This document shows, in pieces, positions 1-8,968 of a DNA stretch of 64,000 nt. A program made the position numbers and the translations under genes. The stretch is from Pimelobacter simplex (GTDB lineage: Bacteria; Actinomycetota; Actinomycetes; Propionibacteriales; Nocardioidaceae), in the NCBI RefSeq assembly GCF_024662235.1, contig NZ_CP096276.1, positions 2,728,001 through 2,792,000 on the forward strand, read 5' to 3'. The first letter of the stretch is position 1, and every line of letters starts with the position of its first letter. The notes beneath the pieces are model-generated. The model ran no database searches. It saw only the letters and a list, made by a program, of their open reading frames with translations, and was not told the origin of the DNA.

Positions 1-32
1 TCATCGAGTGCTGAGCCCCTCAGCCCACGCGC

Positions 33-515
33 TCAGCCCATGCGCTCGGCCCCGGTCCGGATCGCCTGCCGGATCCGCGGGTAGGTGCCGCACCGGCACA
101 CGTTGCGGAGGGCGTCGAGGTCGTCCTCGGTGATCGCCCGCCCCTCCTTGCGGACCCGGTGGACGAGGGCGACCGCGGCCATGATCTGGCCCGGCTGGCA
201 GTAGCCGCACTGGGCGACGTCGTGCTCCAGCCACGCCTCCTGCATCGGGTGCAGGCCGTCGCCGGGCGCGGTGTCGGCCAGCCCCTCGATGGTGGTGATC
301 TCGTCGTCGGGGCCGACGTCCTGGACCCGCACCGAGCACGGGTTGAACGCCTTGCCGTTGAGGTGGGAGGTGCAGGCCTTGCAGACGTTGATCCCGCAGC
401 CGTACTTGGGCCCGGTGACGCCGAGGACGTCGCGCAGGACCCACAGGATCCGGACGTCGTCCTCGACGTCGACGGTGACGGTCTCGCCGTTGAGCTGGAA
501 GGTGTGCTTCGGCAT
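33..515 (-). CDS. (2Fe-2S)-binding small subunit of a molybdenum hydroxylase (IorA-like)
   Basis: Electron-transfer subunit of a xanthine-oxidase-family dehydrogenase, 160 aa. It shows the plant-ferredoxin cysteine set (GCGINVCKACTSHLNG, then NPC) and the C-terminal four-helix iron-sulfur domain (QCGYCQPGQI and NVCRCGTYPRI), so both [2Fe-2S] clusters should form. It passes electrons from the molybdopterin subunit encoded just upstream; the gap is 10 bp, and the GAGGAG ribosome site overlaps that gene's stop. There is no FAD-subunit gene beside it, as in isoquinoline 1-oxidoreductase-type (IorAB) enzymes. The substrate cannot be read from sequence. A 6-bp hairpin lies just past the stop (10-24, GCTGAG/CTCAGC) and may help termination. 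Confidence 0.9.
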   Translation of the reverse strand: MPKHTFQLNGETVTVDVEDDVRILWVLRDVLGVTGPKYGCGINVCKACTSHLNGKAFNPCSVRVQDVGPDDEITTIEGLADTAPGDGLHPMQEAWLEHDVAQCGYCQPGQIMAAVALVHRVRKEGRAITEDDLDALRNVCRCGTYPRIRQAIRTGAERMG

Positions 516-525
516 CGCGGGCTCC

Positions 526-2880
526 TCAGGAGAGGTGGTCGAGGCCGTCGACCGGCGACTCGGGGACGGAGGGGACGAAGGGCTTGGGCTCGAAGTGCAG
601 CGGGGCGCGGAAGTTGATCGGGAACTCGGTGGGCATCGTCCCGGTGGCCCGCGCGTAGGCGCAGGCGACGGCGGCCATCGAGGCGGCGACGCCGGCCTCG
701 CCGATGCCGCCGGGCTCGCGCCGGTCGGACTCCATCACCTCGCAGCGGAAGTCGGGGGGCGTGTTCCACTGCCGGGTGTAGGCCGAGTTGTCCCAGCTGG
801 CCTCCAGGAAGTGCCCGTCGACGAGGTGGTTGCCGTAGGTCAGCGCCTGGGCCATGCCGTCGGAGAAGCCGCCCATCATCTGGGCCTCGACCCCCAGCGG
901 GTTGACCACGAGACCGCAGTCGACGACCACGACCGCCTTGGTGACCCGGGGCCCGGTGACGGCGTCGCGGACCTTGCGGTCCACGGTCGCGGGCCGGCAG
1001 TCGATCTCGACCAGGACGGCGGTCGCGCCCTTGTACTCCTTGTGGATCGCGATGCCCTGGGCCGTGCCCGCGGGCATCGATCGGCCCCACTCCCCCAGCT
1101 CGGCGGCCCGGGCGAGCACCCGCTTGACCACCCGGCTCTTGAGGTGGCGGCGGCGGAACTCGACCGGGTCCTGCCGGAGCCGGGCCGCGAGCTGGTCGAC
1201 GATGAGCTCGTTGGCCGTGCGGACGTCGGGTGAGTAGATGTTGCGCACCGAGCTGGTGTTGAACCGGTCGACGTCGTTGTTCGACTCGTTGAGCAGCTGG
1301 GTGACGACCCCGAAGTTGTAGGGCAGCTCCTGGCTGAGCAGGAAGATCGTCTCGGAGAACCCCAGGTTGGCCAGCCCCGTCGGCAGCGCGGCCACCTCGG
1401 CGGTGAGCCGCTCGCCGAGCCCGTGGGTGAAGTCGGTCGAGACCGAGGTGTGCCGCTGCTCGAAGGTGACCACGCTGCCGAGCAGCACCGTGGCCCGGAC
1501 CCGCGAGGTCGCCATCGGGTGCACCCGGCCCTGGCGCGGCTCGTCGGCACGGTGCCACATGAGCTTGACCGGGACACCGAACGCCCGCGACGCCTGCGCG
1601 GCCTCGATCGCGGCGTCGCTGAAGAGCTTGCGGCCGAACGAGCCGCCACCCTGGACCACGTTGACCGTCACCTTGCGCTGCGGCAGCCCGAGCGCCCTGG
1701 CGACCTTGGACTGGGCATCGATCGGCGACTTCAGCCCGCCCCAGATCGTGGCGTTGCCGTCGCGGACGTCGGCGATCGCGCAGTTGGGCTCGAGCGCCGA
1801 GCCGCTGCGGAAGTGGAAGGTGAAGTCGCCCTCGACCGTGGTCGCGCCGAGCTTGGGCACCGCGAGCGGCAGCTGGGCGCGGCGCAGCTCCAGAGCGATG
1901 TCGTCGGCCGACTTGCCGGGCACCGACCCGGCCTTCCAGGCGACGTCGAGCGCCCGGACGGCGTCGATGCACTGCCCGAACGTCCGGGCCCGTACGGCGA
2001 CCCCGGTCGGGATCACCGCGACATGGGTGACGCCGGGCAGCGCCAGGACCGCGGCCCGGTTGCGGACCTCTCGGACCGAGCCGTTGAGGCCGGGCGGGCG
2101 GCAGACCATGGTCGGCAGCGCACCGGGGACGTCGAGGTCCATCGCGTACTGCTTGCGACCGGTGACCGCGTCGAGCGCGTCGACGCGCCGCTGCGGCGTA
2201 CCGACGAGCCGCTGCTCGGCCGCGGCCTTGAGCGAGACCCGGACCCGGCGCGTCGTCGGCGGCGCCGCCAGCGCGGCCGCCTGGCCGTAGGTCAGCGACG
2301 AGCCGAGGCTGTCGAAGATCGTGCCGGCCTTGACCACGAGCGTCTCGGCCAGCGCGCCGAGCTCGATCGCGGCCGCCTCGAGCAGCGCCTTGCGGGCCAC
2401 GGCGGCCGCCACCCGGATCGGGGTGTACGTCGAGATGGTGGTGTTGGAGCCGCCGGTCAGCTGGTTGAACAGCAGCTCAGGCCGGGCCGGCGCCAGCGTG
2501 ACGTGGACGCGGTCGAGCGGCAGGTCGAGCTCGTCGGCGATGATCATCGCGGTCGAGGTGGTGATCCCCTGGCCGACCTCCATCCGCGGCAGCGCGAAGT
2601 GCGCATCACCCTGGTCGTCGACGTGGATCGCGACCAGCGCCGAGGTGGGCAGCGCGCAGTGGGTGAGGAAGTCGTTGAGGTCGTAGATCTCGGGCACCTG
2701 CGGCACCGACGGGATCGGCAGGGCGTGCGCCGGCGCGGAGCCGAGCGTGAGGTCGGCGGCGACGACGAGGCCGGTGCCGCAGAGGACGTAGCCGACGAAG
2801 GAGCGGCGGCTGAGGTGCCCGGGCGACCGGTGCGACGAGCTGGTGGTGCGCGCGGAAGTGCGCGCCGGAAGGTTCCCCAT
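526..2880 (-). CDS. Molybdopterin-binding large subunit, xanthine dehydrogenase family (IorB-like), Tat-exported
   Basis: Catalytic subunit of an aldehyde/isoquinoline oxidoreductase-type hydroxylase, 784 aa. The ATG at 2880 is chosen for its GGGGAG ribosome site and because it begins a twin-arginine signal (LSRRSFVGYV near residues 23-32) followed by a hydrophobic stretch. The molybdopterin-binding segment VQGGGSFGRKLF and the C-terminal PGGIGEAGV, which carries the family's catalytic glutamate, are both visible. The enzyme is probably assembled with its Moco and the small subunit in the cytoplasm and exported as a folded complex. Large-then-small gene order without an FAD subunit fits the IorB group. 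The substrate is unknown: N-heterocycles and aldehydes are family possibilities. Confidence 0.88.
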   Translation of the reverse strand: MGNLPARTSARTTSSSHRSPGHLSRRSFVGYVLCGTGLVVAADLTLGSAPAHALPIPSVPQVPEIYDLNDFLTHCALPTSALVAIHVDDQGDAHFALPRMEVGQGITTSTAMIIADELDLPLDRVHVTLAPARPELLFNQLTGGSNTTISTYTPIRVAAAVARKALLEAAAIELGALAETLVVKAGTIFDSLGSSLTYGQAAALAAPPTTRRVRVSLKAAAEQRLVGTPQRRVDALDAVTGRKQYAMDLDVPGALPTMVCRPPGLNGSVREVRNRAAVLALPGVTHVAVIPTGVAVRARTFGQCIDAVRALDVAWKAGSVPGKSADDIALELRRAQLPLAVPKLGATTVEGDFTFHFRSGSALEPNCAIADVRDGNATIWGGLKSPIDAQSKVARALGLPQRKVTVNVVQGGGSFGRKLFSDAAIEAAQASRAFGVPVKLMWHRADEPRQGRVHPMATSRVRATVLLGSVVTFEQRHTSVSTDFTHGLGERLTAEVAALPTGLANLGFSETIFLLSQELPYNFGVVTQLLNESNNDVDRFNTSSVRNIYSPDVRTANELIVDQLAARLRQDPVEFRRRHLKSRVVKRVLARAAELGEWGRSMPAGTAQGIAIHKEYKGATAVLVEIDCRPATVDRKVRDAVTGPRVTKAVVVVDCGLVVNPLGVEAQMMGGFSDGMAQALTYGNHLVDGHFLEASWDNSAYTRQWNTPPDFRCEVMESDRREPGGIGEAGVAASMAAVACAYARATGTMPTEFPINFRAPLHFEPKPFVPSVPESPVDGLDHLS

Positions 2881-3041
2881 GAACGATCTCCCCGAGTGAG
2901 AGTGGCGGTCCGCACAGCAGAGCAAACGGAGATTGGTCGAAGGTTGGTCACGCGGGCCTCCGGCGGCTGCGAAGTCCTCCGATCCGGCCGCAGACGGCCG
3001 ATCGAAGCGGTGCACCCCATCCATCCGAACGGAGCAGCACC

Positions 3042-4463
3042 GTGGCACGACGCCTCGTCCGGGCAGCGTTGCCCGCGCTGGGTTTCGCCGCGGCCGAGGC
3101 ACTGGCCGTGGTGGCCGGCCGGGCGGTGCGCGTCGACCACGGCGAGGTCGCGCTGGTGTGGCCTGCCGCGGCCATCAGCGTGCTCTGGGCGCTCCACGCC
3201 CGCGGACTGGGGCCACGCCGGGCGGTGCCCCACGCGGTGCTGCTGTGCCTGACGAACTTCGCCGCGACCCTCGCGACCGGGGCCACGGTGGGCCTGGCCG
3301 CGTGGTTCACCGGCGTCAACGCCGTGCTCGCGGCGGTCACCGCGCTCCTGCTCACCCCCGGGCGTCGTACGGCGGTGCTGCGCGAGCCCGCCGACCTGGC
3401 CCGCCTCGTCGTGGCGGTGAGCACCGGGACGGTCTGCTCCGCGGCCCTCGCGGTCGCCTACCTCGCGCACGCCGGGCACGACGGCCTGGTGCAGACCTTC
3501 GCGCTCTTCGCGGTGCGCAACGGCGTCACCGCGCTGGCCGGGGTCGCCCTCGTGCTCCGGCTCCAGGACGCCCGCTGGCGCCGCCCGGTGATCACCGGGC
3601 CACGGGTCGCCGAGACCGTCGCGTGCGTGGTCGTCACGCTCGCCGTCTTCGGCCGGGTCTTCTGGGTCAACCCGGGCGAGCCGATCGCCTTCGCCATCAT
3701 GCTGCCGGCGATGTGGGTCTCACTGCGCTACTCGACCACCACGAGCACGCTGTTCCTGGCCGCCGCCGCGGTGTGCGTGCTGGTCGGGACGCTGCTCGAC
3801 CTCGGCGCACTGCAGGGTCTGCCCGCCGAGAACCAGGCGCTGCTCGCACAGGGCATGATCGGCAGCCTGACGCTGGTGGTGCTGAGCCTCGCGCTGTTCC
3901 GCGACTCGCGCAACGCGCTCATCAGCGAGCTGCGCCACCTGGCGCTGCACGACCCGCTGACCGGGCTCGCCAACCGCACCCTGCTCACCGAGCGGCTGGA
4001 GGCGGCACTCGCCCAGGGCGCCCCCGGCACGGTGGGGGTGGTCGGGCTCGACCTCAACGGCTTCAAGTCGGTCAACGACGCCTGGGGGCACCAGGAGGGC
4101 GACCTGCTCCTCGTCGAGATCGCCCGCCGGCTCACCGAGACGGCCGGGCCGGAGGACACCGTGGCCCGGGTCGGCGGCGACGAGTTCGTCGTCCTGCGCC
4201 CGCGACTCGGCGGTCCCGCCGACCTGGAGCGGTACGCCGACGAGGTGCGGGCCCAGGTGGCGCTCCCCTACGGCCAGGCCTCCGACGCGCCGTACGACCG
4301 GATCACGGCGAGCGTCGGCACCGCCGTCTCCGAGCACAGCGAGAGCCCGCGCAGCCTGCTGGCCCGCGCCGACCAGGCCATGTACGACGTCAAGCGGGCC
4401 GCGCCCGGCCGGCCCGGCAGCGCCCGCGCGCTCAGAGTCGTGGGAGCACCGCTCGCACGATGA
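3042..4463 (+). CDS. Membrane diguanylate cyclase (MASE1-like sensor + GGDEF)
   Basis: Predicted to make cyclic-di-GMP from GTP, 473 aa. The first ~285 residues are about eight hydrophobic segments resembling a MASE1 integral-membrane sensor. The GGDEF domain follows, starting with HDPLTGLANRTLL, with the intact active-site loop RVGGDEFVV near residue 386. No EAL domain is present, so this is a candidate pure cyclase, unlike the two GGDEF-EAL proteins nearby. GTG start at 3042 with GGAG eight bases before it. Its 3' end overlaps the convergent TetR gene by 32 bp. The ligand sensed by the membrane part is unknown. Confidence 0.88.
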   Translation: MARRLVRAALPALGFAAAEALAVVAGRAVRVDHGEVALVWPAAAISVLWALHARGLGPRRAVPHAVLLCLTNFAATLATGATVGLAAWFTGVNAVLAAVTALLLTPGRRTAVLREPADLARLVVAVSTGTVCSAALAVAYLAHAGHDGLVQTFALFAVRNGVTALAGVALVLRLQDARWRRPVITGPRVAETVACVVVTLAVFGRVFWVNPGEPIAFAIMLPAMWVSLRYSTTTSTLFLAAAAVCVLVGTLLDLGALQGLPAENQALLAQGMIGSLTLVVLSLALFRDSRNALISELRHLALHDPLTGLANRTLLTERLEAALAQGAPGTVGVVGLDLNGFKSVNDAWGHQEGDLLLVEIARRLTETAGPEDTVARVGGDEFVVLRPRLGGPADLERYADEVRAQVALPYGQASDAPYDRITASVGTAVSEHSESPRSLLARADQAMYDVKRAAPGRPGSARALRVVGAPLAR

Positions 4464-5028
4464 CCAGCAGCGCCTCGCGCAGCAGCAGGTGCGCCTGGTC
4501 GCGGGTGAGCGCGCCGTCGCGCGACCACTCCCGGATCGCGCCGCGGGCCAGCTCGCCGTACGCCCGGACCGTGGCCCGGGCCGCGCGATCGGCCGGATCG
4601 CCGCCCACCATCTCCAGCACCCGGCGGGCCGCGAGGTCGTGGGCCTCGTCGAGGATGGCGCGCATCTCGGCGTCCTCGCCCACGCCTTCCGCCGCCCGCA
4701 CCGTCAGGTACGTCGCCCGCTCGGGCGTGATCGAGCCGAGGAACCAGGTCACCGCGACCTCGACGCGCTCCTCCAGCGAGCCGGTCGGCAGCGGGACGTC
4801 CTCGAGCGTCGGCAGCAGCGCGGCCCGGCGGACCACCTCGAGGTAGAGGGCGCGCTTGTCGCCGAAGTAGTGGTTGAGCAGCCCGCGCGCGACCCCCGCC
4901 TCGCGGGCGATGCCGGTGGTCGCCACCTCGGCGTACGGACGCTCGGCGAACAGCCGCTCGGCGGCGGCCAGGATCTGCTCGCGCCGCTCGTCGGGCGGGA
5001 GCCGGCGCCGGGTCGCTGCTGCGGTCAT
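4432..5028 (-). CDS. TetR/AcrR-family transcriptional regulator
   Basis: DNA-binding repressor-type protein, 198 aa. The N-terminal TetR helix-turn-helix is clear (RREQILAAAERLFAER, then TTGIAREAGVARGLLNHYFG, ending in the typical HYFGDK). The C-terminal ligand domain is all-helical and divergent. The ATG at 5028 is chosen because the HTH starts about 12 residues in, as usual. It is divergent from an MpaB-like/acyl-CoA dehydrogenase operon, with a perfect inverted repeat in the 52-bp spacer, so it very probably controls that operon and itself. An acyl-CoA or lipid effector is a reasonable guess from the neighbours only. Confidence 0.88.
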   Translation of the reverse strand: MTAAATRRRLPPDERREQILAAAERLFAERPYAEVATTGIAREAGVARGLLNHYFGDKRALYLEVVRRAALLPTLEDVPLPTGSLEERVEVAVTWFLGSITPERATYLTVRAAEGVGEDAEMRAILDEAHDLAARRVLEMVGGDPADRAARATVRAYGELARGAIREWSRDGALTRDQAHLLLREALLVIVRAVLPRL

Positions 5029-5044
5029 GACCCGAACCCTACTA

Positions 5045-5059
5045 TTGGCAGCGTGCCAA
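5045..5059. promoter_or_regulatory. Putative TetR operator (perfect inverted repeat)
   Basis: TTGGCA-GCG-TGCCAA is a perfect palindrome with 6-bp arms and a 3-bp centre, in the 52-bp spacer between the divergent TetR and MpaB-like genes. It overlaps a possible rightward -10 (TACTAT, 5040-5045). Size and position are typical of an autoregulatory TetR site. The assignment to this regulator is inference. Confidence 0.65.
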
Positions 5060-5080
5060 CAACAGGCTAGCGTGGACGGC

Positions 5081-5953
5081 GTGACCTCCACCGCTCCCTC
5101 CGCAGCGTCACCGCCCGCGCGCAAGCCACGCGACCTGCCCGTGCCCGCCGGCTTCGACGTGCGCGACCACGTCTCCGGTCTCGGCGCCCACCTGGCCGGT
5201 CCCGCCAACGTGATCCTCCAGCTGAGCTGGCCGGGTGTCGGCCACGGCGTGATGAACAGCCGGGTCCACGACGGCTCGGCGATGAAGCGGCCCTTCAAGC
5301 GCGGCCGCACGACGTTCACCTACCTCGCCGTCGCCCTGCTCGGCGACGACGCCGATCGCACCGCCTTCCGCCAGGCGGTCAACAAGCAGCACGCCCAGGT
5401 CTACTCGCGCCCCGGCGAGAAGGTCGAGTACCGCGCGATGGACCCGCGGCTCCAGACCTGGGTCGCCGCCTGCCTCTACTACGGCACCGTCGACATGATC
5501 GACAAGATGCACGGGCCGCTCCCCGACGCCGAGGCCGACGCGCTCTACCTGCACTGCGCGCGCTTCGGCACCACGCTGCAGATGCCGCCCGAGGCGTGGC
5601 CGGCCGACCGCGCGGCGTTCGACCGCTACTGGGAGGAGTCGCTCGCCGAGGTCGACATCGACCCCGCCGTGGCGTCGTACCTGCTGGAGCTGACGACCCT
5701 GCGCAACTTCCCCCGGCCCTTCCGGCTGCTCGCGCCGTTCCTCGTCTTCGTGACCACCGGCTTCCTGCCGCCGCCCTTCCGCGAGGCGATGGGGCTGCCC
5801 TGGAGCACACGCCAGCAGGCCCGTTTCGAGCGGCTGATGCGGCTCTTCGGCCGGATCGAGCGACTGCTCCCCCGCCCGCTGCGGATCTTCCCGTTCAACC
5901 TGTGGCTCGCCGACACCCGGCTGCGCCGCCGGTTCCGCCGTCCCCTCGTCTGA
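5081..5953 (+). CDS. Oxygenase MpaB-family (DUF2236) protein
   Basis: 290 aa. It resembles the DUF2236/rubber-oxygenase-like fold: RVHDGSAMKRPFKRGRTTF, then the central QTWVAACLYYGTVDM segment, where family members place heme-binding and active-site residues. These proteins are heme-associated oxygenases of largely unknown substrates, common in actinomycetes. GTG at 5081 is the first start past the regulator's promoter region and leaves a 52-bp divergent spacer. The next gene, an acyl-CoA dehydrogenase, starts 20 bp downstream, so they form an operon and may act on the same lipid or terpenoid compound. That link is inferred from position. Confidence 0.75.
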   Translation: MTSTAPSAASPPARKPRDLPVPAGFDVRDHVSGLGAHLAGPANVILQLSWPGVGHGVMNSRVHDGSAMKRPFKRGRTTFTYLAVALLGDDADRTAFRQAVNKQHAQVYSRPGEKVEYRAMDPRLQTWVAACLYYGTVDMIDKMHGPLPDAEADALYLHCARFGTTLQMPPEAWPADRAAFDRYWEESLAEVDIDPAVASYLLELTTLRNFPRPFRLLAPFLVFVTTGFLPPPFREAMGLPWSTRQQARFERLMRLFGRIERLLPRPLRIFPFNLWLADTRLRRRFRRPLV

Positions 5954-5973
5954 ACCTCGTCCCAAGGAGCCCG

Positions 5974-7164
5974 ATGGACTTCGACCTGCCCGAGAGCGCG
6001 CTCGCCGTCCGCGAGGGCGTCGCCGCCGTGGCCGCCAGGTACGACCACGCCTACTGGTCGCGCTGCGAGGAGCAGCACCGCTTCCCCCAGGAGGTCTTCG
6101 ACGACCTCGGCAACGGCGGCTGGTTCGGGCTCTGCATCCCCGAGGAGTACGGCGGTGGCGGCCAGGGCCTGCTCGAGCTGGCGGTCGCCAACATGACGCT
6201 GTGCGCGTCCGGCGGCGTGGCCGGCACGTTCTTCTACGTCACCACGCCCGGCTTCGGGGCGATGACCCTGAGCCGGCACGGCACCGACGAGCAGAAGCAG
6301 CGGATCCTGCCCGGCCTGGCCACCGGCGAGCTCCAGTTCTGCCTCGCGCTCACCGAGCCCGACGCCGGCAGCAACGCCATCGAGATCAAGACCGCTGCGC
6401 GCCGCGACGGCGACGAGTTCGTCATCAAGGGCCAGAAGGTCTGGATCTCCAACGTCGAGAACGCCGACTGGATGGTCGCGGTCACCCGCACCGTCCCCGC
6501 GGCCGAGACGCGCGAGCGCGGCCTGCCGCGCACGGCCGGCTTCACGCTCTTCCTGGTCGACGTCAAGGAGGCGCTCGCCGCGGGCACGCTGTCGTACACG
6601 CCGATCCCCAAGATGGGCAGCAACATCCTGCAGTCCAGCCAGGTCTTCCTCGACGACGTCCGAGTGCCGGCGGCCAACGTGATCGGCGAGGTCGACGCGG
6701 GCTTCGCGGTGCTGTGGGACGTGCTCAACCCCGAGCGCATCCTCGCCGCCTCCGGAGGCATCGGTACGGCGGACGCCGCGCTGCGGATCGCCTGCGACTA
6801 CGCCCGCGAGCGCGAGGTCTTCGGCCGCCCGATCGGCGCCAACCAGGGCCTGCAGTTCCCCCTCGCCCAGATCAAGGCCAAGACCGAGCTCGGCCGGCTG
6901 ATGACCTACCAGGCCGCCTGGCTCTTCGACCAGGGCCGCCCGTGCGGCAACGAGGCCAACGTCGCCAAGCTGACCGGCGCCCAGGTCGGCTGGGAGGCCG
7001 CCAACCAGGCCTTCCAGACCCTCGGCGGGATGGCGTACTCCAAGGAGTACCCCATCGAGCGGATCTTCCGCGACGCCCGGATCGCCAAGAACATCCCGGT
7101 CGCCGAGGAGCTCGTCCTGGCCCACATCGGCACCGCGATGCTGGGGCTGCCGAAGAGCTACTGA
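5974..7164 (+). CDS. Acyl-CoA dehydrogenase family protein
   Basis: Flavoenzyme predicted to introduce an alpha,beta double bond in an acyl-CoA, 396 aa, the usual length. The ACAD signatures are visible: CLALTEPDAGSNA (FAD/substrate loop), KVWISNVENADW, the C-terminal REVFGRPIGANQGLQFPLA, and QTLGGMAYSKEYPIERIFRDAR. The start is supported by AAGGAG seven bases upstream. It follows the MpaB-like gene in the TetR-controlled operon. Chain-length class cannot be assigned from what is visible. It ends 25 bp from a convergent gene, and no clear terminator is seen between them. Confidence 0.92.
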   Translation: MDFDLPESALAVREGVAAVAARYDHAYWSRCEEQHRFPQEVFDDLGNGGWFGLCIPEEYGGGGQGLLELAVANMTLCASGGVAGTFFYVTTPGFGAMTLSRHGTDEQKQRILPGLATGELQFCLALTEPDAGSNAIEIKTAARRDGDEFVIKGQKVWISNVENADWMVAVTRTVPAAETRERGLPRTAGFTLFLVDVKEALAAGTLSYTPIPKMGSNILQSSQVFLDDVRVPAANVIGEVDAGFAVLWDVLNPERILAASGGIGTADAALRIACDYAREREVFGRPIGANQGLQFPLAQIKAKTELGRLMTYQAAWLFDQGRPCGNEANVAKLTGAQVGWEAANQAFQTLGGMAYSKEYPIERIFRDARIAKNIPVAEELVLAHIGTAMLGLPKSY

Positions 7165-7189
7165 CGGGCACCCCGAGGCGGCCCGACGT

Positions 7190-8869
7190 TCACCCCGAGA
7201 GCGCCCGGGTCACCTGCACCACGTCGTCGACCGCGACGCCGGGGCTGTAGCGGTAGCCCTGCACCTCGTCGCACCCGCGCTCGCGCAGGTAGCGCTCCTG
7301 CACCGCGGTCTCGACCCCCTCGGCCACGACGGTCATGCCGAGCGCGTGCGCCATCACGATGATCGCGTCGACGATCGCGGCGTCGGTGTCGGCGCAGGTG
7401 ATCTCGGAGATGAAGGAGCGGTCGATCTTGATCTTGTCGATGGGGAACTTCGTCAGGTACGCCAGGCTGCTGTAGCCGCGGCCGAAGTCGTCGACCACGA
7501 TCGAGACGCCCAGCGAGCGCAGTGACTCCAGCATCGCGACGACGTCGCCGTGGTCCTCGATGAGCAGGCCCTCGGTGATCTCGACCTCGAGCTGGGCCGG
7601 AGCGATACCGGCGGTCGCGATCGCGTCGGCGATCTCGTCCAGCCACGCCCGGGCCTGGAGCTGGCGCGGCGAGACGTTGACCGCGAGCCGCAGCGGGTGA
7701 CCGAGCTCCTCCTGCATCCGCACGAGCGCCTCGCACGCGGTGCGCAGCACCCAGTTGCCGAGGTGGGTGATCATGCCGCCGTCCTCGGCGACCGGGATGA
7801 ACCGGTCCGGGGGCACCGGGCCCAGCGTGGGGCTCGTCCAGCGGGCGAGCGCCTCGACGCCGACCACCTTGCCGGTCGCGAGGTCGAGCTGCGGCTGGTA
7901 GGCCAGCGAGAGCTCGCCCTGCTCCAGCGCCTGGCGCAGCGCGGCCGAGAGCGCGAGCCGGCCGTCGTCGTCCTTGAGCATGCCGGCCTCGAACCAGCGT
8001 ACGGCGTTGCGCCCGGCCGCCTTGGCCTCGTACATCGCGATGTCGGCGTGCTTGAGCAGGGTCGCCGGGTCCTCGCCGTCCGCGGGATAGCGGATCCCGC
8101 CGATGCTGCCCGTCACCGCCAGCTCGTAGCCGTGCACGACGACCGGGGCGAGTACGTCGACCATGAGCTCCTCGAGGCGGCGCTCCAGGTCGGCGTACGG
8201 CGGGACGTCGTGGAGCACGATCGCGAACTCGTCGCCGCCGAGGCGCGCGACGAGGTCCCCCGCCCGGGTCCAGGCGAGCAGCCGCTCGGCCACCACCACG
8301 AGCAGCTCATCACCGATGTGGTGGCCCAGTGAGTCGTTGATCCGCTTGAAGTGGTCGAGGTCGAGCAGGACGAGCGCCAGGTGCAGCGAGGTCTGCTGGG
8401 CCCGCTCCAGCGCACCCTCCAGGTGGCGCAGCAGCAGCGAGCGGTTGGGCAGGTTGGTCAGGCTGTCGTGGGTCGCGAGGTGCTCCACGTGGTCGCGGGT
8501 CTGCGCCCGGTGCGTGATGTCGTAGGCGACGACCAGGAAGCCCGGCTCCGCGCCGTCCTCCCCGTCGAGCGGGACGATCGCCTCCTGCACGGGGACCTTC
8601 GTGCCGTCGCGCCGGCGGTACACCCACTCGATGTCGTGGCCGCCCGCGTCCGCGAGCGCCGGCGCGCCGTCCGGGTACAGCCGGCGACGGGCGCCGTCGA
8701 CGACGGTGAGCGGAGCTCCGACGAGCTCGTCGCGGTCGTAGCCGAGCAACGCCGCGGTCGCCGGGTTGACCGTCACGATCCGGCCGCGTGCGTCCGTGGC
8801 GATGATGCTGAACGGCAGGGTGTCCAGGATCGAGCGCCGCAGCGCAGCCCCCTCCGTGCGGGACTCCAT
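7190..8869 (-). CDS. PAS-GGDEF-EAL cyclic-di-GMP signalling protein
   Basis: Soluble bifunctional-type protein, 559 aa. A PAS domain (residues ~12-125) begins RRSILDTLPFSIIATDARG. The GGDEF domain carries an intact RLGGDEFAIVLH loop near residue 214. The EAL domain carries VVGVEALARW, the EVEITEGLL segment and VDDFGRGYSSL, so the catalytic metal ligands look complete. It may both make and break c-di-GMP; which activity dominates cannot be told. A strong GGAGGAG site lies six bases before the ATG. It is divergent from the polysaccharide synthase at 9084, separated by 214 bp containing an inverted repeat, which suggests a functional link. Confidence 0.92.
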   Translation of the reverse strand: MESRTEGAALRRSILDTLPFSIIATDARGRIVTVNPATAALLGYDRDELVGAPLTVVDGARRRLYPDGAPALADAGGHDIEWVYRRRDGTKVPVQEAIVPLDGEDGAEPGFLVVAYDITHRAQTRDHVEHLATHDSLTNLPNRSLLLRHLEGALERAQQTSLHLALVLLDLDHFKRINDSLGHHIGDELLVVVAERLLAWTRAGDLVARLGGDEFAIVLHDVPPYADLERRLEELMVDVLAPVVVHGYELAVTGSIGGIRYPADGEDPATLLKHADIAMYEAKAAGRNAVRWFEAGMLKDDDGRLALSAALRQALEQGELSLAYQPQLDLATGKVVGVEALARWTSPTLGPVPPDRFIPVAEDGGMITHLGNWVLRTACEALVRMQEELGHPLRLAVNVSPRQLQARAWLDEIADAIATAGIAPAQLEVEITEGLLIEDHGDVVAMLESLRSLGVSIVVDDFGRGYSSLAYLTKFPIDKIKIDRSFISEITCADTDAAIVDAIIVMAHALGMTVVAEGVETAVQERYLRERGCDEVQGYRYSPGVAVDDVVQVTRALSG

Positions 8870-8938
8870 CGCTCCTCCGTCCGGTCCGGGCGGTGGCCCG
8901 GCCCACCTGCCTGTGCTCGTCCATCGGCCGGAACGGGA

Positions 8939-8968
8939 GGGACCGAAGGAGATCGGGACCTTCGTCCC
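8939..8968. repeat. Inverted repeat between the PAS-GGDEF-EAL and GT2 genes
   Basis: GGGACCGAAGG (8939-8949) and CCTTCGTCCC (8959-8968) pair over ten bases with one bulged base and a 9-nt loop. It lies in the divergent intergenic region, 70 bp from one start and 116 bp from the other. It could be an operator or an mRNA leader structure. A TAGTCT (9031-9036) is a possible -10 for the synthase gene, but no good -35 accompanies it. Confidence 0.4.

Noticed and set aside
10..24. GCTGAG/CTCAGC hairpin as terminator of the molybdenum hydroxylase operon
   Set aside because: Only six pairs and a 3-nt loop at the window edge; what follows cannot be seen well enough to list it separately.
1..444. Long open frames opposite or out of frame with real genes (for example over the hydroxylase, glnE and acyl-CoA dehydrogenase regions)
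   Set aside because: They are shadows produced by high GC: low-complexity Arg/Pro/Ala/Gly proteins without family motifs and overlapping well-supported genes.
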